NCBI GenBank assembly: GCA_934589155.1
Contig: CAKTNP010000007.1
Span: 11,911-75,910, forward strand
DNA length: 64,000 bases
Direction of reading: 5' to 3'
Source: an uncultured Oscillospiraceae bacterium
GTDB taxonomy: Bacteria; Bacillota; Clostridia; Oscillospirales; Oscillospiraceae
The first letter of the stretch is position 1; every line of letters starts with the position of its first letter. Below are positions 15,999 through 24,239 of this stretch, piece after piece. The notes under the pieces were generated by a model, which had not been told where the DNA came from, did not search any database, and was given only the letters and a program-made list of their open reading frames with translations. The position numbers and the translations under genes were made by a program.

Positions 15999-17474
15999 AT
16001 GGAAACGACGATTTACTCCGACATTGCCGCCCGTACCGGCGGGGATATTTACATCGGGGTGGTGGGGCCCGTGCGGACGGGAAAATCCACCCTCATCAAG
16101 CGGATCATGGAAGAGCTGGTGATCCCCAACATAGACGATCCCTACCGCCGGGACCGGGCCAAGGATGAGCTGCCCCAGAGCGGCTCCGGAAAGACCATTA
16201 TGACGGCGGAGCCCAAATTCGTGCCCGAGGAGGCGGTGGAGATCTGCCCCGACGGCAAGGCCCGGCTGCGGGTGCGGATGATCGACTCCGTGGGCTATAT
16301 GATCCCCGGCGCCGTGGGGGCCACGGAGGAGGGGGAGCCCCGGATGGTCCGCACCGCATGGTTCCCGGAGCCCATTCCCCTGACCCAGGCGGCGGAGCTG
16401 GGGACGAAAAAGGTCATGGAGGAGCACTGCTCCATCGGCATCGTGGTCACCACAGACGGCACCGTGACGGACATTCCCCGGCAGGATTATGAGGAAGCGG
16501 AGGATCGGGCCCTTCGGGATATGCAGGCCACGGGCAAGCCATTCCTGGTGGTGGTGAACACCACGGACCCCGACGGGGAGGCGGCCCGGCAGGTCTGCCG
16601 CAGCCTGACGGAGCGCTTCGGCGTGACCTGCGCCGCCGCGGACTGCCAGACCCTGGGGGCAGGGGAGATCGCGGACCTGCTGTCGGACCTGCTTTATGCC
16701 TTCCCGGTGGAGCGGGTCCAGGTGTACCTGCCCCGGTGGATGGACGCCCTGGAGCCGGACCACCCCGTAAAGCAGGAGGTCTACGGCGGCCTTCTGGCCC
16801 TGAGCCGGGACCTGGGCACCCTGCGGTCCGCGGAGACCGCCGTGGGGGGCCTGGCGGAGCTAAGCCATGTGGAGGAGGCCCGGCTGCGGAAGGCGGACCC
16901 GGGCCGGGGAGCCGTGTCCTGGGAGCTGCGGTTCCCGGAGACCCTCTATTACGAGATCCTGAGCCAGCGGACGGGACTGCCCATTTCCGACGAAGGGGAC
17001 CTCATGAACCTCTTGACGGAGCTGGCGGAGGCCAAGCGGGCCTACGACAAGCTGAAGGGCGCCCTGGAGGAGGTCACCGCCAAGGGTTACGGCGTGGTCA
17101 TGCCGGACCGGTCGGAGATGCGGCTGGAGGCGCCGGAGGTGATCCGCCGGGGCGGGGCCTACGGCGTGAAGCTGAAGGCCGGGGCCCCCTCCATCCACAT
17201 GCTGCGGGTGGACGTGGACGCGGAGATCAGCCCCATGGTGGGGGACGAGGCCCAGTCCCGGGCCCTGGTGGACCGGCTGGCACGGGAATATGAGGAGGAC
17301 CCGGAAAAGCTCTGGGAGAGCAACATCTTCGGCCGGTCCGTTTATGAGATGGTCTCTGACGGCCTGAACGCCAAGCTGCTGCGGCTGCCGGAGGACGTGC
17401 GGGGCAAATTCCGGGGCTCCCTGGGCCGTATCGTCAACGAAGGGGCCGGGGGCCTGATCTGCCTGATTCTGTAA
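15999..17474 (+). CDS. spoIVA: Stage IV sporulation protein A
   Basis: 491 residues from ATG 15999, nine bases after AAGGAGG (a TTG three bases earlier is possible). The P-loop is GVVGPVRTGKSTLIKR and the N-terminus DIAARTGGDIYIGV is the SpoIVA signature; the C-terminal domain ends in LGRIVNEGAGGLICLIL, as in the family, where the last residues bind SpoVM. SpoIVA is an ATPase that polymerises around the forespore and anchors the coat. A CATACCCT at 15931 could be a sigma-E -10 element, but its -35 partner is unconvincing. This gene is the best evidence that the organism forms endospores. Confidence 0.97.
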   Translation: METTIYSDIAARTGGDIYIGVVGPVRTGKSTLIKRIMEELVIPNIDDPYRRDRAKDELPQSGSGKTIMTAEPKFVPEEAVEICPDGKARLRVRMIDSVGYMIPGAVGATEEGEPRMVRTAWFPEPIPLTQAAELGTKKVMEEHCSIGIVVTTDGTVTDIPRQDYEEAEDRALRDMQATGKPFLVVVNTTDPDGEAARQVCRSLTERFGVTCAAADCQTLGAGEIADLLSDLLYAFPVERVQVYLPRWMDALEPDHPVKQEVYGGLLALSRDLGTLRSAETAVGGLAELSHVEEARLRKADPGRGAVSWELRFPETLYYEILSQRTGLPISDEGDLMNLLTELAEAKRAYDKLKGALEEVTAKGYGVVMPDRSEMRLEAPEVIRRGGAYGVKLKAGAPSIHMLRVDVDAEISPMVGDEAQSRALVDRLAREYEEDPEKLWESNIFGRSVYEMVSDGLNAKLLRLPEDVRGKFRGSLGRIVNEGAGGLICLIL

Positions 17475-17480
17475 GAAAAG

Positions 17481-17518
17481 CCAGGGGGGAAAGCGTCGCT
17501 TTCCCCCCTGGAATTTTT
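17481..17518 (+). terminator. Terminator of spoIVA
   Basis: Perfect 14-base stem CCAGGGGGGAAAGC with a 3-base loop, followed by AATTTTT. Confidence 0.88.
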
Positions 17519-17571
17519 CGGGGCTCCGTGCTATAATGTGGGAAAAAGATCCCAAAAGGAGATCGAAAGAC

Positions 17572-18249
17572 ATGGAAAAGAAGGAATCCTTCCTTCGGCC
17601 CGGGGGACGGACGGAGCGGGGCCAGGGTTTGGCCCTGGGGGCCCTGTCTCTGGTCATTGCCTTCTCCGGCGGCGGGACCCTGGCCGCCGGAGTACTGCTG
17701 CCCGTGAAGCGGGGGGCCTGCCTTGCCTGGTGGATTCCCATGGCTCTGGGGCTGGCGGCAGGGATTCTGCTGTTCCACCGGCTGCGGCGGGGTGGGAAAG
17801 TGGCCCAGATGTCCGGCACGAAGCTTTTGTATTTCGGCCTGGCGGCCCTGGGCGCCTCCGGCCTTATAACGGGGCTCTGCGGCCTGCTGCCGCCGCTGCT
17901 GTGCCTGCCCATGGTGCCTTGGGGGCTGGGCACCACGGCCCTGCAAATGGGCTTTGCCCCGGCGGAGGAGGCTCTCATGACCCTGGCCCGGGCCTTCCCG
18001 GAGGAAAAGACCCGATACGCCCGGGTCCAGACCTGGGGCGGCCTTCTGCTGCTTCTGATCCTGATGGGAGCCTATCTGGCCGCCCGGCGGGCCGGCGGGG
18101 ATGTGCTGTTTCTGCACCTGCTGGCCGGGGCGGTGGGACCTGCCCTGGCCCTGGCGGGGGCCTGGCTCCTGGACCGGCGGCTGTGCCTGTCGGACCAGCG
18201 GGGAGCGGAGCTCCGGCGGGAGCTGGGGAAAATCCTTAAGGAAATTTAA
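17572..18249 (+). CDS. Integral membrane protein of unknown function
   Basis: 225 residues from ATG 17572, nine bases after AAAAGGAGA. A TATAAT at 17532-17537 may be its -10 box, which would put the ATG at 17536 before the transcript start and supports the later codon. About five membrane segments are visible: near residues 25-45, 55-72, 85-110, 145-165 and 170-195. The N-terminus and tail are basic and probably cytoplasmic. No family recognised. It lies alone between spoIVA and the ABC operon, so context gives no hint of function. Confidence 0.75.
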   Translation: MEKKESFLRPGGRTERGQGLALGALSLVIAFSGGGTLAAGVLLPVKRGACLAWWIPMALGLAAGILLFHRLRRGGKVAQMSGTKLLYFGLAALGASGLITGLCGLLPPLLCLPMVPWGLGTTALQMGFAPAEEALMTLARAFPEEKTRYARVQTWGGLLLLLILMGAYLAARRAGGDVLFLHLLAGAVGPALALAGAWLLDRRLCLSDQRGAELRRELGKILKEI

Positions 18250-18261
18250 GGTTTGAAAAGG

Positions 18262-18290
18262 TTGACTTTCCTAAGGCTTGTGAGTATCAT
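18262..18290 (+). promoter_or_regulatory. Sigma-A-like promoter of the ABC exporter operon
   Basis: TTGACT, 17 bases, TATCAT; 48 bases before the first gene of the operon. Confidence 0.7.
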
Positions 18291-18338
18291 GGCACTAGCA
18301 AAAATTTGTGAAATCTACGCTTTTGGAGGGCGGATGCA

Positions 18339-19709
18339 ATGAAAATGAAGAAATGGATCGCCGGAGCCCTGACGGCCGCGCTGCTGCTGGGGCTGAGCGC
18401 CTGCGGCGGCAAGGATACCGCCGTGTATGTGCAGTCCGTGGCAGAGATCACCGGCACCGGGGCCGTGGCCATGGAGAACCGGTTTCCCGGCATGGTGGTG
18501 TCCGAGAACGTGACGGAGATCAAGAAGGACACCGACAAGACCGTGGCGGAGCTGAAGGTCAAGGAAGGCGACGATGTGCAGGCGGGCCAGGAGCTCTTCG
18601 CTTACGACGCCGAGGAGATCCAGCTTTCTCTGGACAAGCAGAAGCTGGAGCTGGAGCAGATCCAGGCTCAGATCGACAATTATAAGGATCAGATCAGCAC
18701 TCTGGAAAAAGAAAAGAAGAATGCCGGCAAGGATGCCCAGGCCCAGTACACCGTAGACATCAGCGCCGCCAAGCTGAGCCAGAAGGAAGCGGAGCTGAAC
18801 CTGAAGAACAAAAAGGCCGAGGTGGAGGCCACCCAGAAGCTCCTGCAGAACGTGAAGGTCACCTCCCCCGTGGCGGGCCGGGTCCAGTCCATCAACGAAA
18901 ACGGCACGGACAGCAACGGCAACCCTGCGGCCTACATCACCATCCAGCAGGAGGGCTCCTTCCGGATCAAGGGCACCCTGGGCGAGCTCCAGCGGGGCAG
19001 CATTACGGAAGGCACCCGCATGAAGATCTACTCCCGGACCGACAACACCGAGTTCTGGACCGGCACCGTGTCCAAGGTGGACTATGAGAACGCCAGCCAG
19101 GGCAACAACAATGACCGGTACTATGGCATGTCCTCCGATACCATGACCTCCTCCAGCAAGTACCCCTTCTACGTGGAGTTGGATACCACCACCGGCCTTA
19201 TCATGGGCCAGCATGTGTATCTGGAGGTGGACGGCGGTACCTCCGCGGCCTCCGGTCTGCAGCTGCCCAGCTATTACGTGTGCACGGAGGAAGACGGCAG
19301 CGCCTATGTCTGGGCCGAGAGCGCCAAGGGCAAGCTGGAAAAGCGCAGCGTCACCCTGGGAGAGCTCAACGAGGAAATGAGCACCTATGAGATCCTGGAG
19401 GGCCTGACCGCGGAGGATTACATCGCCTATCCCGACGAGACCCTGTGCAAAGAGGGCGTTCCCACCACCCATGAGTATGTAGAGCCCACCAATGACGGAA
19501 ACGGCGAGAACGGCGGTGTGAATGACGGAGTCGTGGATGGCGGTATGAATGACGGAGTTGTGGACGGCGGCATTGCGGACGACGGAAACGGTGCCGTGGA
19601 CGGCGGCTACGTGGATGGCGAAAACGGTGTGATCGACGGCATGGGCCAGATCGACGGCATTTCCTCCGACGAACCCGAGCCCAGCGAAGATGCGGGCATG
19701 GAGGGCTGA
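18339..19709 (+). CDS. MacA/HlyD-type adaptor lipoprotein with acidic Gly/Asp tail
   Basis: 456 residues. A lipoprotein signal peptide ends in the lipobox LSAC (Cys near residue 21). A split lipoyl/barrel-sandwich domain follows (TVAELKVKEGDDVQAGQELF and VTSPVAGRVQSI), enclosing a coiled-coil hairpin of about 85 residues rich in Gln, Lys and Glu. A beta-barrel and membrane-proximal domain come next. The last 60 residues are an unusual tail built from NDGVVDGG-like repeats with many Asp, Gly and Asn. By family, adaptors couple an ABC permease to export of peptides or antibiotics. It is the first of four genes, and the third gene is a second adaptor. Confidence 0.85.
   Translation: MKMKKWIAGALTAALLLGLSACGGKDTAVYVQSVAEITGTGAVAMENRFPGMVVSENVTEIKKDTDKTVAELKVKEGDDVQAGQELFAYDAEEIQLSLDKQKLELEQIQAQIDNYKDQISTLEKEKKNAGKDAQAQYTVDISAAKLSQKEAELNLKNKKAEVEATQKLLQNVKVTSPVAGRVQSINENGTDSNGNPAAYITIQQEGSFRIKGTLGELQRGSITEGTRMKIYSRTDNTEFWTGTVSKVDYENASQGNNNDRYYGMSSDTMTSSSKYPFYVELDTTTGLIMGQHVYLEVDGGTSAASGLQLPSYYVCTEEDGSAYVWAESAKGKLEKRSVTLGELNEEMSTYEILEGLTAEDYIAYPDETLCKEGVPTTHEYVEPTNDGNGENGGVNDGVVDGGMNDGVVDGGIADDGNGAVDGGYVDGENGVIDGMGQIDGISSDEPEPSEDAGMEG
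19521..19574 (+). repeat. Tandem 27-base repeat in the adaptor tail
   Basis: Two adjacent 27-base units (19521-19547 and 19548-19574) encode NDGVVDGGM and NDGVVDGGI; degenerate VDGG/IDGM units continue downstream. The phase is in-frame, so copy-number change would lengthen or shorten the tail without breaking the gene. Confidence 0.85.
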
Positions 19710-19712
19710 TCC

Positions 19713-20477
19713 ATGATCCTGCAATTAACGGACATCTGCAAGGACTATTACCAGGGCAAGGAACCGGTAAGAGTTCTGAAAAATATCAACCTGCAGGTGG
19801 AAAAGGGCGATTATATCGCCATTATGGGCCCCTCCGGCTCCGGCAAGACCACATTGATGAACATCATCGGCTGCCTGGACGTGCCCACCTCCGGCACCTA
19901 TGAGCTGGACGGGAAGAACCTGAAGGATTATTCCGACGACGGCCTGGCGGAGATCCGGAACAAATACATCGGCTTCGTGTTCCAGAGCTTCTACCTGCTG
20001 CCGAAAATGGACGCGCTGGACAATGTGGCCCTGCCCCTGCTCTATGCCGGGGTGTCCCTGAAGGAGCGCCGGGCCCGGGCCGCCGAGGCTCTGAAGGCCG
20101 TGGGCCTGGAGGAGAGGATCCATTTCCTGCCCAACCAGCTCTCCGGCGGCCAGTGCCAGCGGGTGGCCATTGCCCGGGCCATGGTGGGAAAACCCACCCT
20201 GCTCCTGGCCGATGAGCCTACCGGCGCCCTGGATACCAAGGCGGGCAATCAGATCATGGAGATCTTCCGGGGCCTGAGCCGGGAGGGCATGACCATTATC
20301 ATGATCACCCACGAGCCCAGCATTGCCGCCTGCGCCGATAAAACCTATCATATCCTGGACGGACGGCTCCGCACCGACGGCGGCGAGGTCCGGCCGGAGG
20401 AGGACCCGGAGCCTGCTCCGGGGGACGACCTGGCGGAGCTCCATCGCCTCCTGGACGGCACGGGAAAGGAGGACTGA
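19713..20477 (+). CDS. ABC transporter ATPase, MacB/LolD-like
   Basis: 254 residues. Walker A is GPSGSGKTT, the Q-loop is [16 protein letters not shown], Walker B is [12 protein letters not shown] and the switch His is in MITHEP. The signature motif is LSGGQCQRV, with Cys in place of the usual Gln. The insert [20 protein letters not shown] is typical of the MacB/LolD branch, which powers mechanotransmission by an FtsX-like permease rather than substrate passage. The C-terminal 35 residues are acidic and extra. It sits between the two adaptors, three bases after the first. Confidence 0.95.
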   Translation: MILQLTDICKDYYQGKEPVRVLKNINLQVEKGDYIAIMGPSGSGKTTLMNIIGCLDVPTSGTYELDGKNLKDYSDDGLAEIRNKYIGFVFQSFYLLPKMDALDNVALPLLYAGVSLKERRARAAEALKAVGLEERIHFLPNQLSGGQCQRVAIARAMVGKPTLLLADEPTGALDTKAGNQIMEIFRGLSREGMTIIMITHEPSIAACADKTYHILDGRLRTDGGEVRPEEDPEPAPGDDLAELHRLLDGTGKED

Positions 20478-20480
20478 CCC

Positions 20481-22241
20481 ATGGAGAAGAACAAGACAAA
20501 GATCCGGGCCGCAAAGCCCAAGGCCAAGACCAAAAAGATCGTGATCTCGGTGGTGGCCGCCGTGCTGGTGGCGGCCCTGGGATGCGGCCTTTGGTATTAC
20601 TACGGCCACCGGAATACGGACCCCGTAAGCGTCTACGACTTTATGAATGTGGGCATGACGGACTACTGGGGCGACAGCAAGGAAAGCTACGGCCCCGTGA
20701 CCACGGACCGGATCCAGACCGTGAACCTGTCCACCACCCAGACCGTGACGGAGGTATTCGTCCAGCAGGGCGACCACGTGAAAAAGGGCGACCCCTTGCT
20801 GGCCTTTGACACCACCCTGACGGACCTGGCCCTGGAAAAGAAGCGGCTGGAGGTGGAGAAGCTGAAGATCCAGCTGGAAAACGCCCAGACGGAGCTGACC
20901 CGGATCAAGAACCTGAAGCCCATGGTCATCAATCCGAAACCTACGCCAAAGCCCACCCCCACCACCAACCCGGGGACCCCGCTGCAGGGCAAGTACGACA
21001 TCATCAGCAAGAAGACCTCCGACGGCAGCACTCAGCAGAAGGCCCTGGTGGTCTGGGTGTCGGAGAACACCCAGATGGACAACGACCTATGGGAGCTGCT
21101 GCGGGCCTACGCCGAAAAGCTCCAGAATAAGACCCCGGCTCCCACGGAGCCTACCACCGAGCCCACGGAGACCACGGCCCCCACGGAAACGGACCCCACC
21201 GGCACCACGGAACCCACCACGGAGCCGACGGAGACCGACCCTGCTACGGAACCCACCACCGAACCTACCACGGCTCCCACGGAGCCCCAGGCAGCGGTGA
21301 AGGAATTCTACATCGTGCTGAAGGTCACGGACGGCGACACCTCCTTTGGCGACACCGTGACCTGGCAGGGCATGAAGGTGACGAAGCTGGACAACGGCAG
21401 CTTCTCTTTCAGCCTGTTTGACGCCACCGGTGTGAAGGACCCGGTGACGAAGCCTTCGGCCCCCTCCGATGATGACGACAACAGCGGCATTGACTATAAC
21501 AGCGGCTACACCGCCTCCGAGATTGCCAGCATGCGGAACGAACAGGAAAAGACCATTAAGGAGCTGAAGTTCAACATCAAGATGGCGGAATCCGAGTACA
21601 AGATCATGCAGACCGAGACCGCCGACGGCAAGATCTACGCCGAGTTCGACGGCACCGTGGTGTCTCTGCTCACCGAGCAGGAGGCCAAGGACCAGAACGC
21701 TCCTATGATGAAGGTCTCCGACGGCGGCGGCTTCTACGTGACCGCCTCCATCGGCGAGTTTGATCGGGACACGGTACAGATCGGCCAGGAGGTCACCGTC
21801 AACGACTGGAACACCGGCATGACCTACACCGGCGTTGTCCAGAAGATCGGAGATTATCCTACGAACGACAGCTATTTCAACGGCTCCGACAATCCCGATG
21901 TGTCCTATTACCCCATGACGGTGTATGTGGACGGCAGCGCGGACCTGCAGCCAGGCTATTACGCCAATGTCCAGTACTCCGCCGACACCGAGTCCCAGGG
22001 CATCTACCTGGAGAACCCCTTCGTCCGGACGGAGAACGGTAAGAGCTATGTCTATGTCCAGGGCGCCGACGGTAAACTGGAGCGCCGGGACGTGGTCACG
22101 GGCAAGACCGTCTGGGGCAGCTATGTGGAGATCCGCAGCGGCCTGTCCGCGGATGACAAGATTGCCTTCCCCTATGGGAAGAACGTGAAGGAGGGCGCCG
22201 AGACGGTAGAAGGCGACCTGTCCGACCTGTATAACTACTAA
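20481..22241 (+). CDS. Second MacA/HlyD-type adaptor, membrane-anchored, with Thr/Pro/Glu linker insert
   Basis: 586 residues, much longer than MacA (about 370). A basic N-terminus and a single helix (IVISVVAAVLVAALGCGLWY, residues 20-39) anchor it. The lipoyl half-motif VTEVFVQQGDHVKKGDPLLA and the later IYAEFDGTVVSLLTEQEA form the split barrel-sandwich domain. Between the two hairpin helices lies an inserted globular region interrupted by about 50 residues of PTEPTTEPTE-like repeats. The C-terminal half has the barrel (GGGFYVTASIGEFDRDTVQI) and membrane-proximal domains. It starts four bases after the ATPase. Having it beside another adaptor in one operon is unusual. Confidence 0.82.
   Translation: MEKNKTKIRAAKPKAKTKKIVISVVAAVLVAALGCGLWYYYGHRNTDPVSVYDFMNVGMTDYWGDSKESYGPVTTDRIQTVNLSTTQTVTEVFVQQGDHVKKGDPLLAFDTTLTDLALEKKRLEVEKLKIQLENAQTELTRIKNLKPMVINPKPTPKPTPTTNPGTPLQGKYDIISKKTSDGSTQQKALVVWVSENTQMDNDLWELLRAYAEKLQNKTPAPTEPTTEPTETTAPTETDPTGTTEPTTEPTETDPATEPTTEPTTAPTEPQAAVKEFYIVLKVTDGDTSFGDTVTWQGMKVTKLDNGSFSFSLFDATGVKDPVTKPSAPSDDDDNSGIDYNSGYTASEIASMRNEQEKTIKELKFNIKMAESEYKIMQTETADGKIYAEFDGTVVSLLTEQEAKDQNAPMMKVSDGGGFYVTASIGEFDRDTVQIGQEVTVNDWNTGMTYTGVVQKIGDYPTNDSYFNGSDNPDVSYYPMTVYVDGSADLQPGYYANVQYSADTESQGIYLENPFVRTENGKSYVYVQGADGKLERRDVVTGKTVWGSYVEIRSGLSADDKIAFPYGKNVKEGAETVEGDLSDLYNY
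21141..21290 (+). repeat. Degenerate Thr/Pro/Glu-coding repeat inside adaptor 2
   Basis: About 150 bases of imperfect ACGGAGCCCACC-type units coding for PTEPTTEPTE-like sequence. It is a low-complexity linker, in-frame, with synonymous drift between units. Confidence 0.85.
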
Positions 22242-22253
22242 GGAGGGAGCCCT

Positions 22254-23510
22254 ATGGGAGAAAATATCAGACTTGCCTTCCAGGGGATCTGGGGCCACAA
22301 GCTCCGTTCCTTCCTGACCATGCTGGGCATCATCATCGGCATCGCATCCATCATCACCATCGTCTCCACCATCAAGGGGACCAACGAGCAGATCAAGGAA
22401 AACCTGATCGGCGCCGGCAACAACGTGGTGACGGTGCAGCTCAACCAAAACGGCTACGCCTACGACCTGAGCTACAACAGCATCCCCGACGGGGTCCGGA
22501 CCATCGACGAGGAGACCCGCCGGGACCTGGAGAAGATCAGCGGCGTGGATGCCGTGGCCCTGTACTATTCCAGAAGCAACGCCGAGCAGGTGTATTATCA
22601 GAACACCCAGTTCAACGGTGCCATGGTGGGCATCGACCAGAGCTATCTGGGGGTCTACGGCTACCAAGTGAAGTCCGGCCGGGGCTTTTTGGAAAGTGAC
22701 TACACCGGCCACCGCAAGGTGGTTCTGGTGGACAGCAAGGCCGTGTCCACCCTGTTCAATGGGGAAAACCCGGTGGGCAGATGTATCGAGATCCGGGGCG
22801 ACGTGTTCACCGTGGCCGGCGTGGTGGAGCTGAACAGCAGCTTTACCCCCACCATCAACTCCATGAGCGATTATCAGCTCTATGCCGACACCTCATCCGG
22901 CTCCATCTTCATGCCGGATTCCGTGTGGCCCACGGTGTACCAGTTTGACGAGCCCCAGAACGTAGCCATCAAGGCCGACAGCACCGACGTCATGACCACC
23001 GCCGGAAAGAAGGCGGCGGATCTGCTGACGGAGCGGACCATCGTGAACCGGGAAAGCAGCGACTTTGACTATCGGAGCCAGGATATGCTGGAGCAGGCCC
23101 AGCAGCTCCAGAGCATGAGCAAATCCACCAACAGTCAGTTAATCTGGATCGCCAGCATCTCCCTTCTGGTGGGCGGCATCGGCGTCATGAACATCATGCT
23201 GGTATCCGTCACCGAGCGGACCGGCGAGATCGGCCTGAAAAAGGCCATCGGCGCCAAAAAGCGCCGGATCCGGATGCAGTTTTTGACCGAGGCCGCCGTG
23301 CTGACCAGCTTGGGCGGACTCATCGGCGTGGGCACCGGCGTGGGCCTGGCGGAGCTAATCTCCAACATGATGGAGATCCCCGTGGCCATCAGCATCCCGG
23401 CCATCCTCATTGCCGTGGTGTTCTCCATGCTCATCGGCGTGGTCTTCGGCATCCTGCCTGCGGTGAAGGCCGCAAATCTGAACCCCATCGAGGCTCTGCG
23501 GAGAGACTGA
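22254..23510 (+). CDS. ABC transporter permease, MacB/FtsX family
   Basis: 418 residues. An N-terminal amphipathic stretch (IRLAFQGIWGHKLRSFLTM) leads into helix one (LGIIIGIASIITIVSTI). A large outside MacB_PCD domain covers residues 45-275 and three more helices follow, with GGIGVMNIMLVSVTERTGEI and GLKKAIGAKKRRI as family hallmarks and the FGILPAVKAANLNPIEALR C-terminus typical of MacB. It pairs with the ATPase two genes upstream; the two adaptors would sit on its outside domain. RBS AAGGAGGGAG precedes ATG 22254. Confidence 0.95.
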   Translation: MGENIRLAFQGIWGHKLRSFLTMLGIIIGIASIITIVSTIKGTNEQIKENLIGAGNNVVTVQLNQNGYAYDLSYNSIPDGVRTIDEETRRDLEKISGVDAVALYYSRSNAEQVYYQNTQFNGAMVGIDQSYLGVYGYQVKSGRGFLESDYTGHRKVVLVDSKAVSTLFNGENPVGRCIEIRGDVFTVAGVVELNSSFTPTINSMSDYQLYADTSSGSIFMPDSVWPTVYQFDEPQNVAIKADSTDVMTTAGKKAADLLTERTIVNRESSDFDYRSQDMLEQAQQLQSMSKSTNSQLIWIASISLLVGGIGVMNIMLVSVTERTGEIGLKKAIGAKKRRIRMQFLTEAAVLTSLGGLIGVGTGVGLAELISNMMEIPVAISIPAILIAVVFSMLIGVVFGILPAVKAANLNPIEALRRD

Positions 23511-23518
23511 GATCAAAA

Positions 23519-23545
23519 GCGCCCGGATCGCCCGGGCGCTTTTTC
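23519..23545 (+). terminator. Terminator of the ABC exporter operon
   Basis: Stem AGCGCCCGG/CCGGGCGCT with a 5-base loop and TTTTT, starting nine bases past the permease stop. Confidence 0.85.
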
Positions 23546-23555
23546 ATAGGGGTAC

Positions 23556-23593
23556 GAAAAAAGGCTCCCTTCTTCCGCGGAAGAAGGGAGCCT
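23556..23593 (-). terminator. Terminator of the DUF4430 lipoprotein gene
   Basis: Perfect 16-base palindrome AGGCTCCCTTCTTCCG and its complement at 23562-23593; on the minus strand it is followed by TTTTTT. Confidence 0.88.
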
Positions 23594-23614
23594 CTTTCTG
23601 ATTTAGGACCGGGA

Positions 23615-24100
23615 TCACTCGGCCTTGAAGCCGTAGCTGGCACCGGCGGTGATAGCAGTGGCGTCCACACCGGTCTGGGCGTACTCGCCGTTCTCATAGA
23701 AGGCCCAGTACTTGCCGTCCTTGTCGAAGTCCAGGGTCAGACCGTTGACGGTCTTGACGTACAGGCCGTAGTCGCTGTCGTCGCCGGCAATGAGGCCCAG
23801 CTCCAGCAGGGCCTCGCCCACGGTGGTCTTGTCGGTGTGGATCTCAAAGACGGTCTCCACGCCGTCCAGGTCCGTGACGGTGAAGGAGAAGACGGTCTCG
23901 CCCTCGCCCAGGACGGTCACGTCTCCGGTGTTGACGGGCTGGGTCTCGGCCATGGTCTCCGGCGCGGAGGTTTCGGGAACGGTGGTCTCGGCGGTGGTGG
24001 AGGGCTCGGTGGTGTCGGTGCTGCCGCATCCGGCGGCCACAAGGGCCACGGAGATCAGCATGACAGCGCACAGCAGCAGAGCCAGAACATTTTTCTTCAT
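23615..24100 (-). CDS. Lipoprotein with DUF4430 (transcobalamin-C-like) domain
   Basis: 161 residues from the ATG at 24100, preceded by AAAGGAG. Signal peptide with lipobox VAAGC (Cys near 25), then about 30 residues of Thr/Glu/Pro/Ser-rich linker, then a compact domain of about 95 residues. The end of this domain (YWAFYENGEYAQTGVDAT and ITAGASYGFKAE) matches the DUF4430 pattern W-x-yy-x-NG-e...G...i-x-x-Gd-x-y. That fold occurs at the C-terminus of cobalamin-carrier proteins and in many Firmicute surface proteins. The ligand here is unknown; the domain follows a flexible stalk on the cell surface. Confidence 0.8.
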   Translation of the reverse strand: MKKNVLALLLCAVMLISVALVAAGCGSTDTTEPSTTAETTVPETSAPETMAETQPVNTGDVTVLGEGETVFSFTVTDLDGVETVFEIHTDKTTVGEALLELGLIAGDDSDYGLYVKTVNGLTLDFDKDGKYWAFYENGEYAQTGVDATAITAGASYGFKAE

Positions 24101-24154
24101 GATAATGACACTCCTTTTGTACAGTTCATTCCGGATCAGGCCGGAACGGAGGCC

Positions 24155-24183
24155 ATTATAGCAGGACTTCCGGAAAAAAGCAA
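24155..24183 (-). promoter_or_regulatory. Sigma-A-like promoter of the DUF4430 lipoprotein gene
   Basis: On the minus strand TTGCTT (24183-24178), 17 bases, perfect TATAAT (24160-24155), about 55 bases upstream of the ATG. Confidence 0.7.
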
Positions 24184-24239
24184 GAGGACGTTGGATATGG
24201 TGCACAGAATATACCAATAAAAACTGTGCAAAGCGCCGG

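Noticed and set aside
18315-19724. Very long open frame on the minus strand opposite adaptor 1
   Set aside because: A shadow of GC-rich codons; low-complexity His/Val/Gly translation, no ribosome binding site, and the plus-strand gene has clear domains.
19521-21290. Repeats in the two adaptor genes as CRISPR or mobile element traces
   Set aside because: Both are in-frame protein-coding low-complexity repeats with no spacers, no target-site duplication and no transposase.
21087-22712. 541-codon minus-strand frame opposite adaptor 2 and the permease
   Set aside because: Shadow frame; its translation mirrors the TPE repeat and has no domain or start signal.
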